The notes: generated by a model not told the origin, from the letters alone. DNA of 32,383 nucleotides from an uncultured Phocaeicola sp. (GCA_944321335.1 CALUKX010000029.1:1-32383), one strand, 5' to 3'; counted from the first letter of the stretch, positions 7,493 to 14,902 are shown. Numbers and translations are program-made.

Positions 7493-8344
7493 ATGGCTAA
7501 GAAAGTTTTTCTGAAACGGAGTACGGAAGATTTGTGTTATGTCAGCAGTTTCAATGATTACGAATATGTGGAACTGAACGACATAAGCACGGCACTGACC
7601 CGACGCTTTTGGTCGCAATGGTCGCCTACGCCTTTGAAAACCATGCTTATCAGGCGGTTTGGCAGCATCCGCAATATGTACTTGAGATTGGATGTGGCTT
7701 GTGAACATAACTCTATGATAGTTAAGTCTATTACGTTAAAATGTGCCTTACGGGATGCCGATGACAGGTCTTGGATAATAGGCTGCATTGATGAATTGGA
7801 TTGGGAGGCCATTCAGGAATGTGCGGAAGAATACTTCCAAAGCATTGGCTTTAACAAGATAGAATGTACGGAAGATGAGGATATTGTAAATTTTATCCTT
7901 CGTTTGGAGCAGGATGTACCGTTGGTCAAAGAGTATTTTCGAGTGCTCTATAAGTACAATGAAGAGATAGCGCGCATTGGCTACTTTGGTGAGAATGACA
8001 AGTATGAAGTATATGTAAAGACAGACGATGAGATGTCAATTCCTCATTTCCACATAAGGGATAGCGAGACAAAGGGTGAACGCTTCGAGACGTGCATAAG
8101 CATAGAGACAAACTGCTATTGTCTGCACGGTACATACAAGGATTTGCTTACCCCTGAACAGCAAGCCCTTTTAACTGACTATATGATAAGTTTCTCTCCC
8201 TATAACCTTTACAGATTTCCTTTCACACGCAATTACGAGCGGATTGCGGAGGCTTGGAATATGAACAATGACGGAAACCAAGTTATATTGAAATATGACG
8301 ATGGGGATGATGTGATAATACCTGATTATGCGCACATAAAATGA
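7493..8344 (+). CDS. Family A domain fused to a PHFH-type domain
   Basis: 283 aa. Residues 1-155 are a second full copy of family A (see 6441-6905). Residues 160-283 form a separate domain with IGYFGENDKYEVYV, then IPHFHIRDS, ETCISIE, and near the end WNMNN. The PHFH block resembles the DUF4160 group of small toxin-antitoxin-associated proteins, at motif level only. The start codon follows GGGAG, a better ribosome site than most here. The end overlaps the next gene by ATGA. The arrangement suggests that a duplicated family A gene acquired or originally had the extra domain, and that the 6441 copy lacks it. Confidence 0.7.
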   Translation: MAKKVFLKRSTEDLCYVSSFNDYEYVELNDISTALTRRFWSQWSPTPLKTMLIRRFGSIRNMYLRLDVACEHNSMIVKSITLKCALRDADDRSWIIGCIDELDWEAIQECAEEYFQSIGFNKIECTEDEDIVNFILRLEQDVPLVKEYFRVLYKYNEEIARIGYFGENDKYEVYVKTDDEMSIPHFHIRDSETKGERFETCISIETNCYCLHGTYKDLLTPEQQALLTDYMISFSPYNLYRFPFTRNYERIAEAWNMNNDGNQVILKYDDGDDVIIPDYAHIK

Positions 8345-8886
8345 CAGAAATAATACGACACAATGCAATCAGACAGTTTGCTGTATTAGACGTTTCAAAC
8401 AAATGGAGCGATACCTACAAGCAATCTGTTGTGCGGACATTGGCAGGTAGTCATATCCCGTTTGTTTTTGTCTTTTGTCTGAACAGGATATCATTGCTTC
8501 TGCTCAACATTGACAGAAAGACATTGTGTTACTATATCTCCAAATGTGGGATAATTGCCTTTGCATTCTACAAACTTAGAGAGAACGATGAAGCGATATG
8601 TGAACATTGGACGTTGAAAGACAAGGAATTGCCCTATCATATAAGGAAGAATCCTTTTGTCCTTATAAGTAGTCAGGAACAAGGAACAGAACTTTATATG
8701 CCTTATATTGAAACAGCAAACATGATTATTGCTGATAATCTTGAGGCTATGATACAGAATTTGCATACAAGTGCAGATGAAATTCTTAAGTTGGCTGATG
8801 AGGGTGTAGGAATCACGCCTTGGTATTATCGCCAAAGACTTTATAAAAACTTATTCGGATTATCAATAGAAACAAAACGGCAATAA
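8341..8886 (+). CDS. Uncharacterised operon protein
   Basis: 181 aa. Coupled to the previous gene by an ATGA overlap and followed 2 bp later by the next. A hydrophobic beta-strand pair near residues 38-56 (IPFVFVFCLNRISLLLL) is more likely a buried core than a membrane segment. No signal peptide and no recognised family. Confidence 0.65.
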   Translation: MTEIIRHNAIRQFAVLDVSNKWSDTYKQSVVRTLAGSHIPFVFVFCLNRISLLLLNIDRKTLCYYISKCGIIAFAFYKLRENDEAICEHWTLKDKELPYHIRKNPFVLISSQEQGTELYMPYIETANMIIADNLEAMIQNLHTSADEILKLADEGVGITPWYYRQRLYKNLFGLSIETKRQ

Positions 8887-8888
8887 AT

Positions 8889-9995
8889 ATGGATATGGAA
8901 AAAAGCAATACGATAGTAAACGGAATAAAACTGCAAGACGGGCGTATCATACAAGGCTATCCCATACAGCAGGATGCAGTGATGGAAGAGGCTAAGGAAA
9001 CTCCCGTATTAGACAAAACAGGTGTATATTTCAGCATTAAAAAGAAACCTGCAAAGCCCAAGCCTACGGATGAGGAAGAGAGATACTTGCAGAAACTATT
9101 TACGGATAATGCTTTCCTCATCTTGGCCAATCGTGAACGGATTTTGAATGACAGTAGGATGTTGCTTACTCCCGTGTCTGTCAGGAACGGTTTAGCGTAC
9201 TCTGGTGCTTTTCAAACAGCCACGTTGGGAGTTTATATTGAATGGTGGATAAACGCCCCTTATTCTGTCTTATTTGACGAAAAGGACGATGCAATGTCTT
9301 TGATATGGTATTTGTCAGGCAGTCCGCTCAGTGGTGGAAACCTTTGCTCAATGGTTACTGAAGATGGTAAGACAGAAACAGTGAGAGTTCCTTTTTTCAG
9401 AAAGTTATGGCCTAAATTTACAGATATATTGGCAAACTATCACGATGCTAAAAGGCTTTATCAAGCCTATACACTGCCCGAAGTCATAGATATATTGAGG
9501 CGTGAAACGACAGAAAAGATCTACACTGAAAACATTAAAGAGTTTCATTATCAAGCCAAAGTCAATTTACTTAATGCACAACTAAGAGATTGGGAGGAAA
9601 ACTATGAAAGTCTAAAGGAAAAATGTGACAAGTATGAAAAAGAATGGCATTTCGCCCTTTTTCAACTGAAAAAGGATGAAATAGTAGCTTTCCACAAAGA
9701 GTACAACCTCAGAAAAGAAAATTTTCAAAACAGGAAAGAAGAACTTGCCAAAGAGAATCAGGAACTAAAAAGAAAATTACACCAGAAAGAGTTGACAAAC
9801 AAGGAGTATCAACCCCTGTTAAGCGCAAATAAGAAAGAAATAGAACAGTTGAAATGGGAATTGGATGAGTATGCTAACGAATCTATCTCTACGCTGGTTC
9901 CAAAGTTGGCAGAGGGGGAGATAAGATTGTCTTTTGGAGATTTGGATAAAATCTTATCTGAAATAGCTGAGTTTGTAAAATCCTCATCCTTATAA
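8889..9995 (+). CDS. Uncharacterised coiled-coil protein
   Basis: 368 aa. An N-terminal acidic/proline-lysine linker (KKKPAKPKPTDEEE, about 51-64) precedes a globular region of about 65-205 containing ATLGVYIEWW and IWYLSGSPLSGG. Residues about 215-340 are a long charged coiled coil (heptad-like ENYESLKEKCDKYEKEW, NQELKRKLHQKELTNKEYQ), which predicts oligomerisation. Last gene of the packed run beginning at 5132; its start is 2 bp after the preceding stop. Function unknown. Confidence 0.65.
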   Translation: MDMEKSNTIVNGIKLQDGRIIQGYPIQQDAVMEEAKETPVLDKTGVYFSIKKKPAKPKPTDEEERYLQKLFTDNAFLILANRERILNDSRMLLTPVSVRNGLAYSGAFQTATLGVYIEWWINAPYSVLFDEKDDAMSLIWYLSGSPLSGGNLCSMVTEDGKTETVRVPFFRKLWPKFTDILANYHDAKRLYQAYTLPEVIDILRRETTEKIYTENIKEFHYQAKVNLLNAQLRDWEENYESLKEKCDKYEKEWHFALFQLKKDEIVAFHKEYNLRKENFQNRKEELAKENQELKRKLHQKELTNKEYQPLLSANKKEIEQLKWELDEYANESISTLVPKLAEGEIRLSFGDLDKILSEIAEFVKSSSL

Positions 9996-10066
9996 AAACG
10001 AAATAGAATGCTTATATACGAATGATATATATTCAACTTTTTGTATAACATATAATTCAAAATCAG

Positions 10067-10285
10067 ATGAGCATATTAGAAATTTATTTACTTGGTGTAG
10101 TTGCAGCAGCTGTGCATATTATTTGGTTTGAGTATCAGTTCGACCACAACAAACAGCTATCAAACGTTACAAAGAAAGAGTGGCTTCAAGATGCTGCTAT
10201 CTCTTTATTCTCGTGGGTAGCTTTTGTCTTGGCCATCATTGTTACCATTTGGCGATATAATGGTGGCAAGCCGAAGAATAGTTAG
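10067..10285 (+). CDS. Small two-helix membrane protein
   Basis: 72 aa. Two hydrophobic segments, about residues 4-21 (LEIYLLGVVAAAVHIIWF) and 44-64 (AAISLFSWVAFVLAIIVTIW), are separated by a charged loop. Located 71 bp after the coiled-coil gene in the same direction. Small membrane proteins of this sort are common at operon ends as effectors or anchors, but nothing here identifies a role. Confidence 0.5.
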   Translation: MSILEIYLLGVVAAAVHIIWFEYQFDHNKQLSNVTKKEWLQDAAISLFSWVAFVLAIIVTIWRYNGGKPKNS

Positions 10286-10317
10286 AAAAGAGAGACCTGA
10301 GTATATCGTATTTTTCT

Positions 10318-10346
10318 GCCACTTCCAACTTTGGTATGGAAGTGGC
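10318..10346. terminator. Hairpin between convergent genes
   Basis: GCCACTTCC (10318-10326) and GGAAGTGGC (10338-10346) form a perfect 9-bp stem with an 11-nt loop. It lies between the stop of the membrane protein gene and the stop of the minus-strand gene at 10350. Flanking T content is modest, so it is only a likely bidirectional terminator. Confidence 0.4.
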
Positions 10347-10349
10347 TCA

Positions 10350-11261
10350 CTATTTATGCTTTTTCGCCTTACGGAATACAAAGAAGTATGAGTGGTACTT
10401 ACGGGCAAAATGTTGTTTTTCTCCCTTGGTGGTGAGTATTTTAGTTCTAGAAACTAAAATGAAAGTGTCATATAAAACAAATCCTATTTCATTCGCTGTG
10501 TTCTGAACAAAATTGCCGACCCAATGCTGACTGCTGCCAAATACAAAATCCATAGTTTTCATAATCAGGAATCCATTTCTATGCAGTTTCCTAAAAGCTA
10601 AGGATATCATAGAAGTATTAGTCTCATATAGTTCTTTTACAGAAGAAAAGTAATTGAATCGTTGTGCTATCATAGAGGTTTGTGCGCTTTTATAGTCCTT
10701 TACGATGAAAGGCAAGTCTATCACAATCGAATGTAAGGAAGCATCTTTTATATCCTCTACTTTTTCTAAAGGCAGAACGTCTTTTTTCAATGGGTACTTA
10801 TCAAATTTCAACTTAGGCATAGATATATGCTGATAGAATACTCCTTTGCTAAATGTTAAGTCACAATCAAAAGTATCTTTATGAACATACAATCTTAGTA
10901 TATTCATAAGAATTTCTGTTTGGTCATCTGAAACACTTTTGATAATGAATTTTTTGTTTGATAAATCAAAAGTTGATACCTTTGAAGTGGTAATTTTTGA
11001 CTGTCCTAAGTCCATTTGAAGGTACTTCCTTATGGTATTGACAGAATATCCTAATCTATGAGCCATTTCAGCCAATGATATGGAAGGGTTTTCTTCTTTC
11101 AGTGTAAGTATGGCTCTCTTCTTGGCGACTTTGTTGTCATAATTACGGTCAATCCCATTTGTCCTGATATACTTCCTAACTGCGGATTCAGAAACGCCAC
11201 ACATTGCAGCATTCTCTTTTATAGAAAGATTAGGGTCATATTTCAGTTTTACCTTATTCAT
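10350..11261 (-). CDS. Tandem-HTH protein with degenerate DNA-methyltransferase-like domain (copy 2)
   Basis: 303 aa, paralogue of the protein at 73-996 across its whole length. HTH motifs are at about 14-33 and 62-81 (LAEMAHRLGYSVNTIRKYL), joined by the almost invariant YIRTNGIDRNYDNKVAK. SKVSTFD, CDLTFSKGVFY, DLPF (182-185), FLIMKTMD and HSYFFVFRK are all retained, so the leucine in the motif IV position is a family trait and not a local mutation. It is the second gene of a two-gene operon, starting 12 bp after the XRE repressor stop. The two copies bracket the radical SAM cassette and the NADAR operon but point the same way, so they are not inverted ends of one element. Confidence 0.75.
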   Translation of the reverse strand: MNKVKLKYDPNLSIKENAAMCGVSESAVRKYIRTNGIDRNYDNKVAKKRAILTLKEENPSISLAEMAHRLGYSVNTIRKYLQMDLGQSKITTSKVSTFDLSNKKFIIKSVSDDQTEILMNILRLYVHKDTFDCDLTFSKGVFYQHISMPKLKFDKYPLKKDVLPLEKVEDIKDASLHSIVIDLPFIVKDYKSAQTSMIAQRFNYFSSVKELYETNTSMISLAFRKLHRNGFLIMKTMDFVFGSSQHWVGNFVQNTANEIGFVLYDTFILVSRTKILTTKGEKQHFARKYHSYFFVFRKAKKHK

Positions 11262-11273
11262 AGAACAGTTTCA

Positions 11274-11585
11274 TCAATGGTTGGCATATTCACGTTCTAT
11301 CTCATTTACCAGCAGTTTCAATTCAGATATAGTTTGAGCCACATAAGTCTTGTTCTTGCATACAATAATGGCGTTTAATGGAACTTGCTCTTTGATAGCA
11401 AATAGTTCTGAAATAGGAATATCCAAATTGTCTGCTATACTTGTAATAGTAGATAGCTGAGGGTTGCCATTGATAGCCCGACTAAGGCTTTCGGGAGCTA
11501 TACCCATTTCCTTTGCCAAATCTTTCAGTTGAATGCCTCTTTGACGGCACAATTCTTTCACTCTGTTGCTCAGGTTATATTCCAT
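11274..11585 (-). CDS. XRE-family transcriptional regulator
   Basis: 103 aa. An HTH_XRE fold spans about residues 8-60, with the recognition region LAKEMGIAPESLSRAINGNP and the usual IADNLDIPISELF ending. The C-terminal 40 residues are a helical tail (TISELKLLVNEIEREYANH) suited to dimerisation. The promoter overlaps a perfect palindrome (11617-11633), so autorepression is likely. It is transcribed divergently from the serine recombinase at 11738 and may control both directions. Confidence 0.85.
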   Translation of the reverse strand: MEYNLSNRVKELCRQRGIQLKDLAKEMGIAPESLSRAINGNPQLSTITSIADNLDIPISELFAIKEQVPLNAIIVCKNKTYVAQTISELKLLVNEIEREYANH

Positions 11586-11603
11586 ACTCTATACTTTTGT
11601 TTG

Positions 11604-11639
11604 CAAAGGTACAAAATTGATATAAAATATCAATCAAGT
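11604..11639 (-). promoter_or_regulatory. Promoter and palindromic operator of the XRE operon
   Basis: On the minus strand TACCTTTG (complement of 11604-11611) is a textbook Bacteroidetes -7 box. A TTG lies 19 nt upstream. The perfect palindrome TTGATAT-AAA-ATATCAA at 11617-11633 covers the spacer and the -33 box, the typical place for a repressor dimer. Confidence 0.65.
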
Positions 11640-11670
11640 AGCGGATGATTAACTTTAGTTGGCCGTTTAT

Positions 11671-11703
11671 TTTTGGCAAAATATGATATTGGCGTTAACT
11701 TTG
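11671..11703 (+). promoter_or_regulatory. Promoter of the small serine recombinase
   Basis: TTTTG at 11671-11675, a 20-nt spacer, then TAACTTTG at 11696-11703. The start codon is at 11738, leaving a short leader of about 28 nt. Confidence 0.6.
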
Positions 11704-11737
11704 CAGCATAATAAATAACATATAAATCAATTCAGAC

Positions 11738-12361
11738 ATGAAAGTAGTATTGTTCGCAAGAGTGTCAACCAATATACAGGATTACGACAGACAAATCAAT
11801 GAACTTACGGGATTGGCCAAACGTAATGGATGGGAGATTGCAGCCTCTTTTGCTGAAAAAGTATCAGGCGCAAAAAAGAACGCTGAGCGTACCGAACTAT
11901 TACGGATGGTGGAATATGTAGAGGCCAACAATATAGATAAGATTATGGTAACAGAGTTATCACGATTGGGACGTGATACATTGCAGGTGCTTGAAGTGAT
12001 AGAAATGCTCAATGCCAAAGGGATAAGCCTGTACATTGAAAATTATCACATAGAAACGCTGACGGCAGAAGGGAAAGTAAATCCAATGAGCCAATTCCTT
12101 ATTACTATACTTGCCGAAGTAGCCCGTATGGAAAGAAAAACCATTAAAGAACGTATGGATAGTGGGTATCAGAATTTCCGTGCAAACGGCGGTGTGGTTG
12201 GAAGAAAACAGGGTTATAGAAAGTCTGAGGAAAAAATGAAAGAAGAGTATGCTGAGGAAATTCGGCTGTTGAAGAAGGGGTATTCTCTCCGAAATGTAAG
12301 CAAATTGACCCATACGAGCGTTAACACTTTGCGAAAAGTATGTATAATATTTGTTAAATAA
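11738..12361 (+). CDS. Serine recombinase, resolvase/invertase type
   Basis: 207 aa. The N-terminal catalytic domain has ARVSTNIQDYDRQINEL with catalytic S10, then TELSRLGRD around residues 70-78, and ARMERKTIKERMDSGYQ leading into the long E helix. The C-terminal 45 residues form the small HTH typical of Hin/Gin/resolvase enzymes (LLKKGYSLRNVSKLTHTSVNTLRKV). Length is usual for the family. Such enzymes resolve cointegrates or invert DNA segments. No obvious pair of invertible repeats was found beside it. First of three recombinase-type genes leading to the tRNA junction. Confidence 0.9.
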   Translation: MKVVLFARVSTNIQDYDRQINELTGLAKRNGWEIAASFAEKVSGAKKNAERTELLRMVEYVEANNIDKIMVTELSRLGRDTLQVLEVIEMLNAKGISLYIENYHIETLTAEGKVNPMSQFLITILAEVARMERKTIKERMDSGYQNFRANGGVVGRKQGYRKSEEKMKEEYAEEIRLLKKGYSLRNVSKLTHTSVNTLRKVCIIFVK

Positions 12362-12510
12362 CAACCTTGACATAGTTAAATAATTTAACACTTATTGATT
12401 TTTTCACTTGTATTAGCATAAACATTTCATATAGGATATTAGTATTGCTGAGTATCAGCTATTTACCTAAAATACAACGTTTTGCGTGTGAAATGATGTT
12501 ATTTTAACAC

Positions 12511-12543
12511 TTTTGGATTCATTGATAAATGGTAGTATATTTG
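12511..12543 (+). promoter_or_regulatory. Promoter of the degenerate recombinase gene
   Basis: TTTTG at 12511-12515, a 20-nt spacer, TATATTTG at 12536-12543, start codon at 12584. The -33 region is part of a 17-bp sequence (12503-12519) that also occurs, with two differences, at 12384-12400. Confidence 0.6.
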
Positions 12544-12583
12544 CACTGTGTTTAATAAACAAGTTTTTTAAAAATAAATAAAT

Positions 12584-12997
12584 ATGAATAGTAAAATTGT
12601 TAATTCAGTAATTTGTATTTCGGAATCTCAAAAGAATCCGAAAAGGTACGAGAACCTTAGTATGTGTAAGCAATATGCTAAAGAAGAAGAAGGTTGCAAT
12701 GTAAAAGATGTGTTCAAATTCCAGTATGATGATTTTGAACAATCCCTGAAAGATTTGATGAGAACTTTAGAGTCAAATCCCGAAGTAAATACTATCATTA
12801 TATCTAATTGGGCTAGAATCAGTCGTTGGCTCTCAAGGATTATGGATTTCTTGACAGCCTTAGATAGAAGAGGTATTGCTGTTTATGATGTCAGTATGGG
12901 GAAATACATAACATATTGGGATATTGAATTATCATCCATCCTTAAATTGACGGAAAGAGAATCAGTAACTAAACGAAAGAAAAGACTAAGAGCATAA
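12584..12997 (+). CDS. Degenerate serine-recombinase catalytic-domain protein
   Basis: 137 aa, only a resolvase-like N-terminal domain. NPEVNTIIISNWARISRWLS and FLTALDRRGIAVYDV match the 'ELSRLGR ... L..RGI.l' core of serine recombinases. The N-terminal motif is altered: VICISESQKNPKRYENL stands in the place of Y-RVST-Q---Q---L, with no arginine before the candidate serine. There is no DNA-binding domain. It has its own good promoter. It may be a non-catalytic accessory or a decaying gene. Confidence in coding is good; in relation to the family, moderate. Confidence 0.6.
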   Translation: MNSKIVNSVICISESQKNPKRYENLSMCKQYAKEEEGCNVKDVFKFQYDDFEQSLKDLMRTLESNPEVNTIIISNWARISRWLSRIMDFLTALDRRGIAVYDVSMGKYITYWDIELSSILKLTERESVTKRKKRLRA

Positions 12998-13043
12998 AAA
13001 TTTGAGTAAAATGGGTTTTACGCTTATCCCGCCGAATAGAAGT

Positions 13044-13070
13044 CCCTACTATAGTGCTGCTATGGTAGGG
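13044..13070. repeat. Inverted repeat before the large recombinase genes
   Basis: CCCTACTATAG (13044-13054) and CTATGGTAGGG (13060-13070) pair over 11 bp with one G-T mismatch, flanked by CGCC and GGCG. No T-run follows, so a terminator is unlikely. A recombinase or regulator binding site upstream of the next two genes is possible. Confidence 0.35.
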
Positions 13071-13115
13071 AGGCGAAAAACAAATAACCCGTAAGGGAGC
13101 ATATAAGTATAATGA

Positions 13116-13292
13116 ATGATTAAATATCAAGACTATGAACAAGAATTTAATCAGTTAGGAATATCCCAAACAGACGCTTGCATTCTTTTAGACTATATGC
13201 AAGCCATAGCAGAGATAGGTATTAGATTTAATAATGAGAAAAAAGTAGAAGGCGATGAAAAATTGTATAATATGGACGAGAGTATCAACTAA
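13116..13292 (+). CDS. Small protein overlapping the large recombinase start
   Basis: 58 aa from ATG 13116 to TAA 13290-13292, overlapping the recombinase start (13255) by 38 bp in another frame. Composition is protein-like and acidic (YQDYEQEFNQLGISQTDAC, LLDYMQAIAEIGIRF), with a plausible helical core. The overlap suggests translational coupling, so it may be a small partner or directionality factor of the recombinase. Family not recognised. Confidence 0.45.
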   Translation: MIKYQDYEQEFNQLGISQTDACILLDYMQAIAEIGIRFNNEKKVEGDEKLYNMDESIN

Positions 13293-14760
13293 GTATCAGG
13301 AGAAAAATGGAGCTTCCTTAGCTGACCAAAAATGTAAATGTGAACTATTTGCAAAGCAAAATGGATATAAGATAAAAGGGTATTTTGGTGGTGCGCATGA
13401 AACTGCCAAAACACCAGGCCCTATGTTAAAAGAGATGTATTCTGTATTGAAGAAGGATAAAACCATCACACACGTTATTATATCCGAAGTTGACAGATTT
13501 AGTAGGAATGTAGGACAAGGGGCTACTATTATTGATGAACTATTAAAGCGCAAAGTAATCATAGTAGAAGCATCAACAGGAATAGACACCTCTACTCGTA
13601 ACGGGGTTATGATGGTCAAATTTAAACTGACACTGGCTGAATGGGACAATGGAAATCGTACCGACAAATTTATATCAGGGCGAAAGTTTTGCCTTGAAAA
13701 TGGTGTGTACTGTGAAGCGGCCAAACCTCTTGGCTACACCAAACATGGAAAATCATTGGGTACAACTTTCACGATAAATGAAGATGGTAAATTGATAAAG
13801 AAAGCCTTTGCTTGGAAATTACAAGGTATGGCAAATTACCAAATTATAGAGAAACTGAAAACTTATGGACTGACATTAACCAAGCAGAAGTTGCATCACA
13901 TCCTTACCAATCCTTTTTATGCAGGGAAAATCCGACACAAGATGTTGGAAGGAAAACTTGTGGACGGCAATCAACCTCACATTGTCAGTTATGATGATTT
14001 TTTGCGTGTGCAAGAAATACTGAGTGATAGAACAGGGGTATATACTCATAAAAAAGAAACACCACGCTATCCTTTGAAACGCCACGTTTTGTGTGCAAAA
14101 GACCATACTCCGTTTACAGCTTACACTGTAAAGAAAAAGAATTTGGATTATTATAAATGCAATCAGATTGGCTGCAAAACAAATGAATCAGCAAAGAAGT
14201 TGCATAGCAAATATGAACGTGTCTTGCATTCATTCAATATTCCTCACGAACTGACAAGCATTTTGCGTGATATTATCAGTCGGATGATTGCTGTTGACGA
14301 TGAAGAACAAAGGAAAACAGAAGCCCTATTGAAAAAGCAGAAAACGGAATGCCAAAACAAGATGAAGAAGTGTAAAGTACGGTTTGGAATGGGCGATATT
14401 GATGAAGATATTTATGAGGCAACGGTTGAGACATTGCAGGAAAGGCTTACTAAAATAGACCTTGAATTAGCAAACTGCAAAAGAAATTTATCGAACTTCA
14501 ACAGTGAAGTTGATGATACGCTTGCAATATGCTGTGAATTAGATACTTTATGGAAAAATGCTTCGTTGGAATTAAGCCAAAGAATCCAAAATTTACTCTT
14601 TCCTGATGGAATTTTGTGGGATAAAGAAATTGACGATTATCGAACCTTCCATGAGAATAAGGCACTCTCTATAATAGCGAAAATATCAAGCGATTACAAA
14701 AATAAAAAAGAGAAAAACTCTTCCGAATTTTCCTCTTCTGTCTTTCTGTGCGCCAGATAG
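13255..14760 (+). CDS. Large serine recombinase (site-specific integrase)
   Basis: 501 aa. Catalytic domain WTRVSTKYQEKNGASLADQ with S11, SEVDRFSRN and the long helix E. Next a recombinase domain (about 170-265: AKPLGYTKHG, ILTNPFYAGKIRHK), a zinc-ribbon-like region with C..H and CNQIGC (about 280-308), and a coiled coil at about 350-420 (QRKTEALLKKQKTECQNKMKK), as in integrases of mobile elements. It is the probable integrase of the island. The last three codons (TGC GCC AGA) and TAG lie in the tRNA-Leu 3' end (14749-14830, opposite strand), so the reading frame is completed by the target site. In a circular form the C-terminus would differ. Confidence 0.9.
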   Translation: MKNCIIWTRVSTKYQEKNGASLADQKCKCELFAKQNGYKIKGYFGGAHETAKTPGPMLKEMYSVLKKDKTITHVIISEVDRFSRNVGQGATIIDELLKRKVIIVEASTGIDTSTRNGVMMVKFKLTLAEWDNGNRTDKFISGRKFCLENGVYCEAAKPLGYTKHGKSLGTTFTINEDGKLIKKAFAWKLQGMANYQIIEKLKTYGLTLTKQKLHHILTNPFYAGKIRHKMLEGKLVDGNQPHIVSYDDFLRVQEILSDRTGVYTHKKETPRYPLKRHVLCAKDHTPFTAYTVKKKNLDYYKCNQIGCKTNESAKKLHSKYERVLHSFNIPHELTSILRDIISRMIAVDDEEQRKTEALLKKQKTECQNKMKKCKVRFGMGDIDEDIYEATVETLQERLTKIDLELANCKRNLSNFNSEVDDTLAICCELDTLWKNASLELSQRIQNLLFPDGILWDKEIDDYRTFHENKALSIIAKISSDYKNKKEKNSSEFSSSVFLCAR

Positions 14761-14761
14761 G
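14740..14761. other. Island right junction at the tRNA-Leu 3' end (probable att site)
   Basis: The island's integrase gene runs directly into the 3' end of the tRNA gene, with no gap between accessory and core sequence. This is the layout left by integration at a tRNA 3' end. I found no copy of the tRNA end elsewhere in the window, so the other junction must be outside. Serine integrases need only a 2-bp shared core, so a long direct repeat is not expected. Confidence 0.5.
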
Positions 14762-14830
14762 ACTCGAACCTACACGTCTCACGACACCAGATCCTAAGTC
14801 TGGCGCGGCTACCAATTACGCCACTGGCGC
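14749..14830 (-). tRNA. tRNA-Leu (anticodon TAG)
   Basis: Read on the minus strand it starts GCGCCAG and ends CTGGCGC plus discriminator A, a perfect 7-bp acceptor stem. The anticodon stem CCAGA/TCTGG encloses CTTAGGA, giving anticodon TAG. The long variable arm (TGTC-GTGA-GACG region) is typical of leucine tRNAs, and GGTTCGAGTCC forms the T arm. CCA is not encoded. It reads the CTA codon. Confidence 0.95.
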
Positions 14831-14902
14831 AAAGTGAATGTTCATTCGCTTTAGCGTGTGCAAAGATAGAGCGTTTTTTCGAATTTCCAAAATATTTGGT
14901 TT

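Noticed and set aside
1-14749. Conjugative transposon
   Set aside because: No relaxase, coupling protein or tra gene is seen. It is an integrative island, possibly mobilised in trans or larger than the window.
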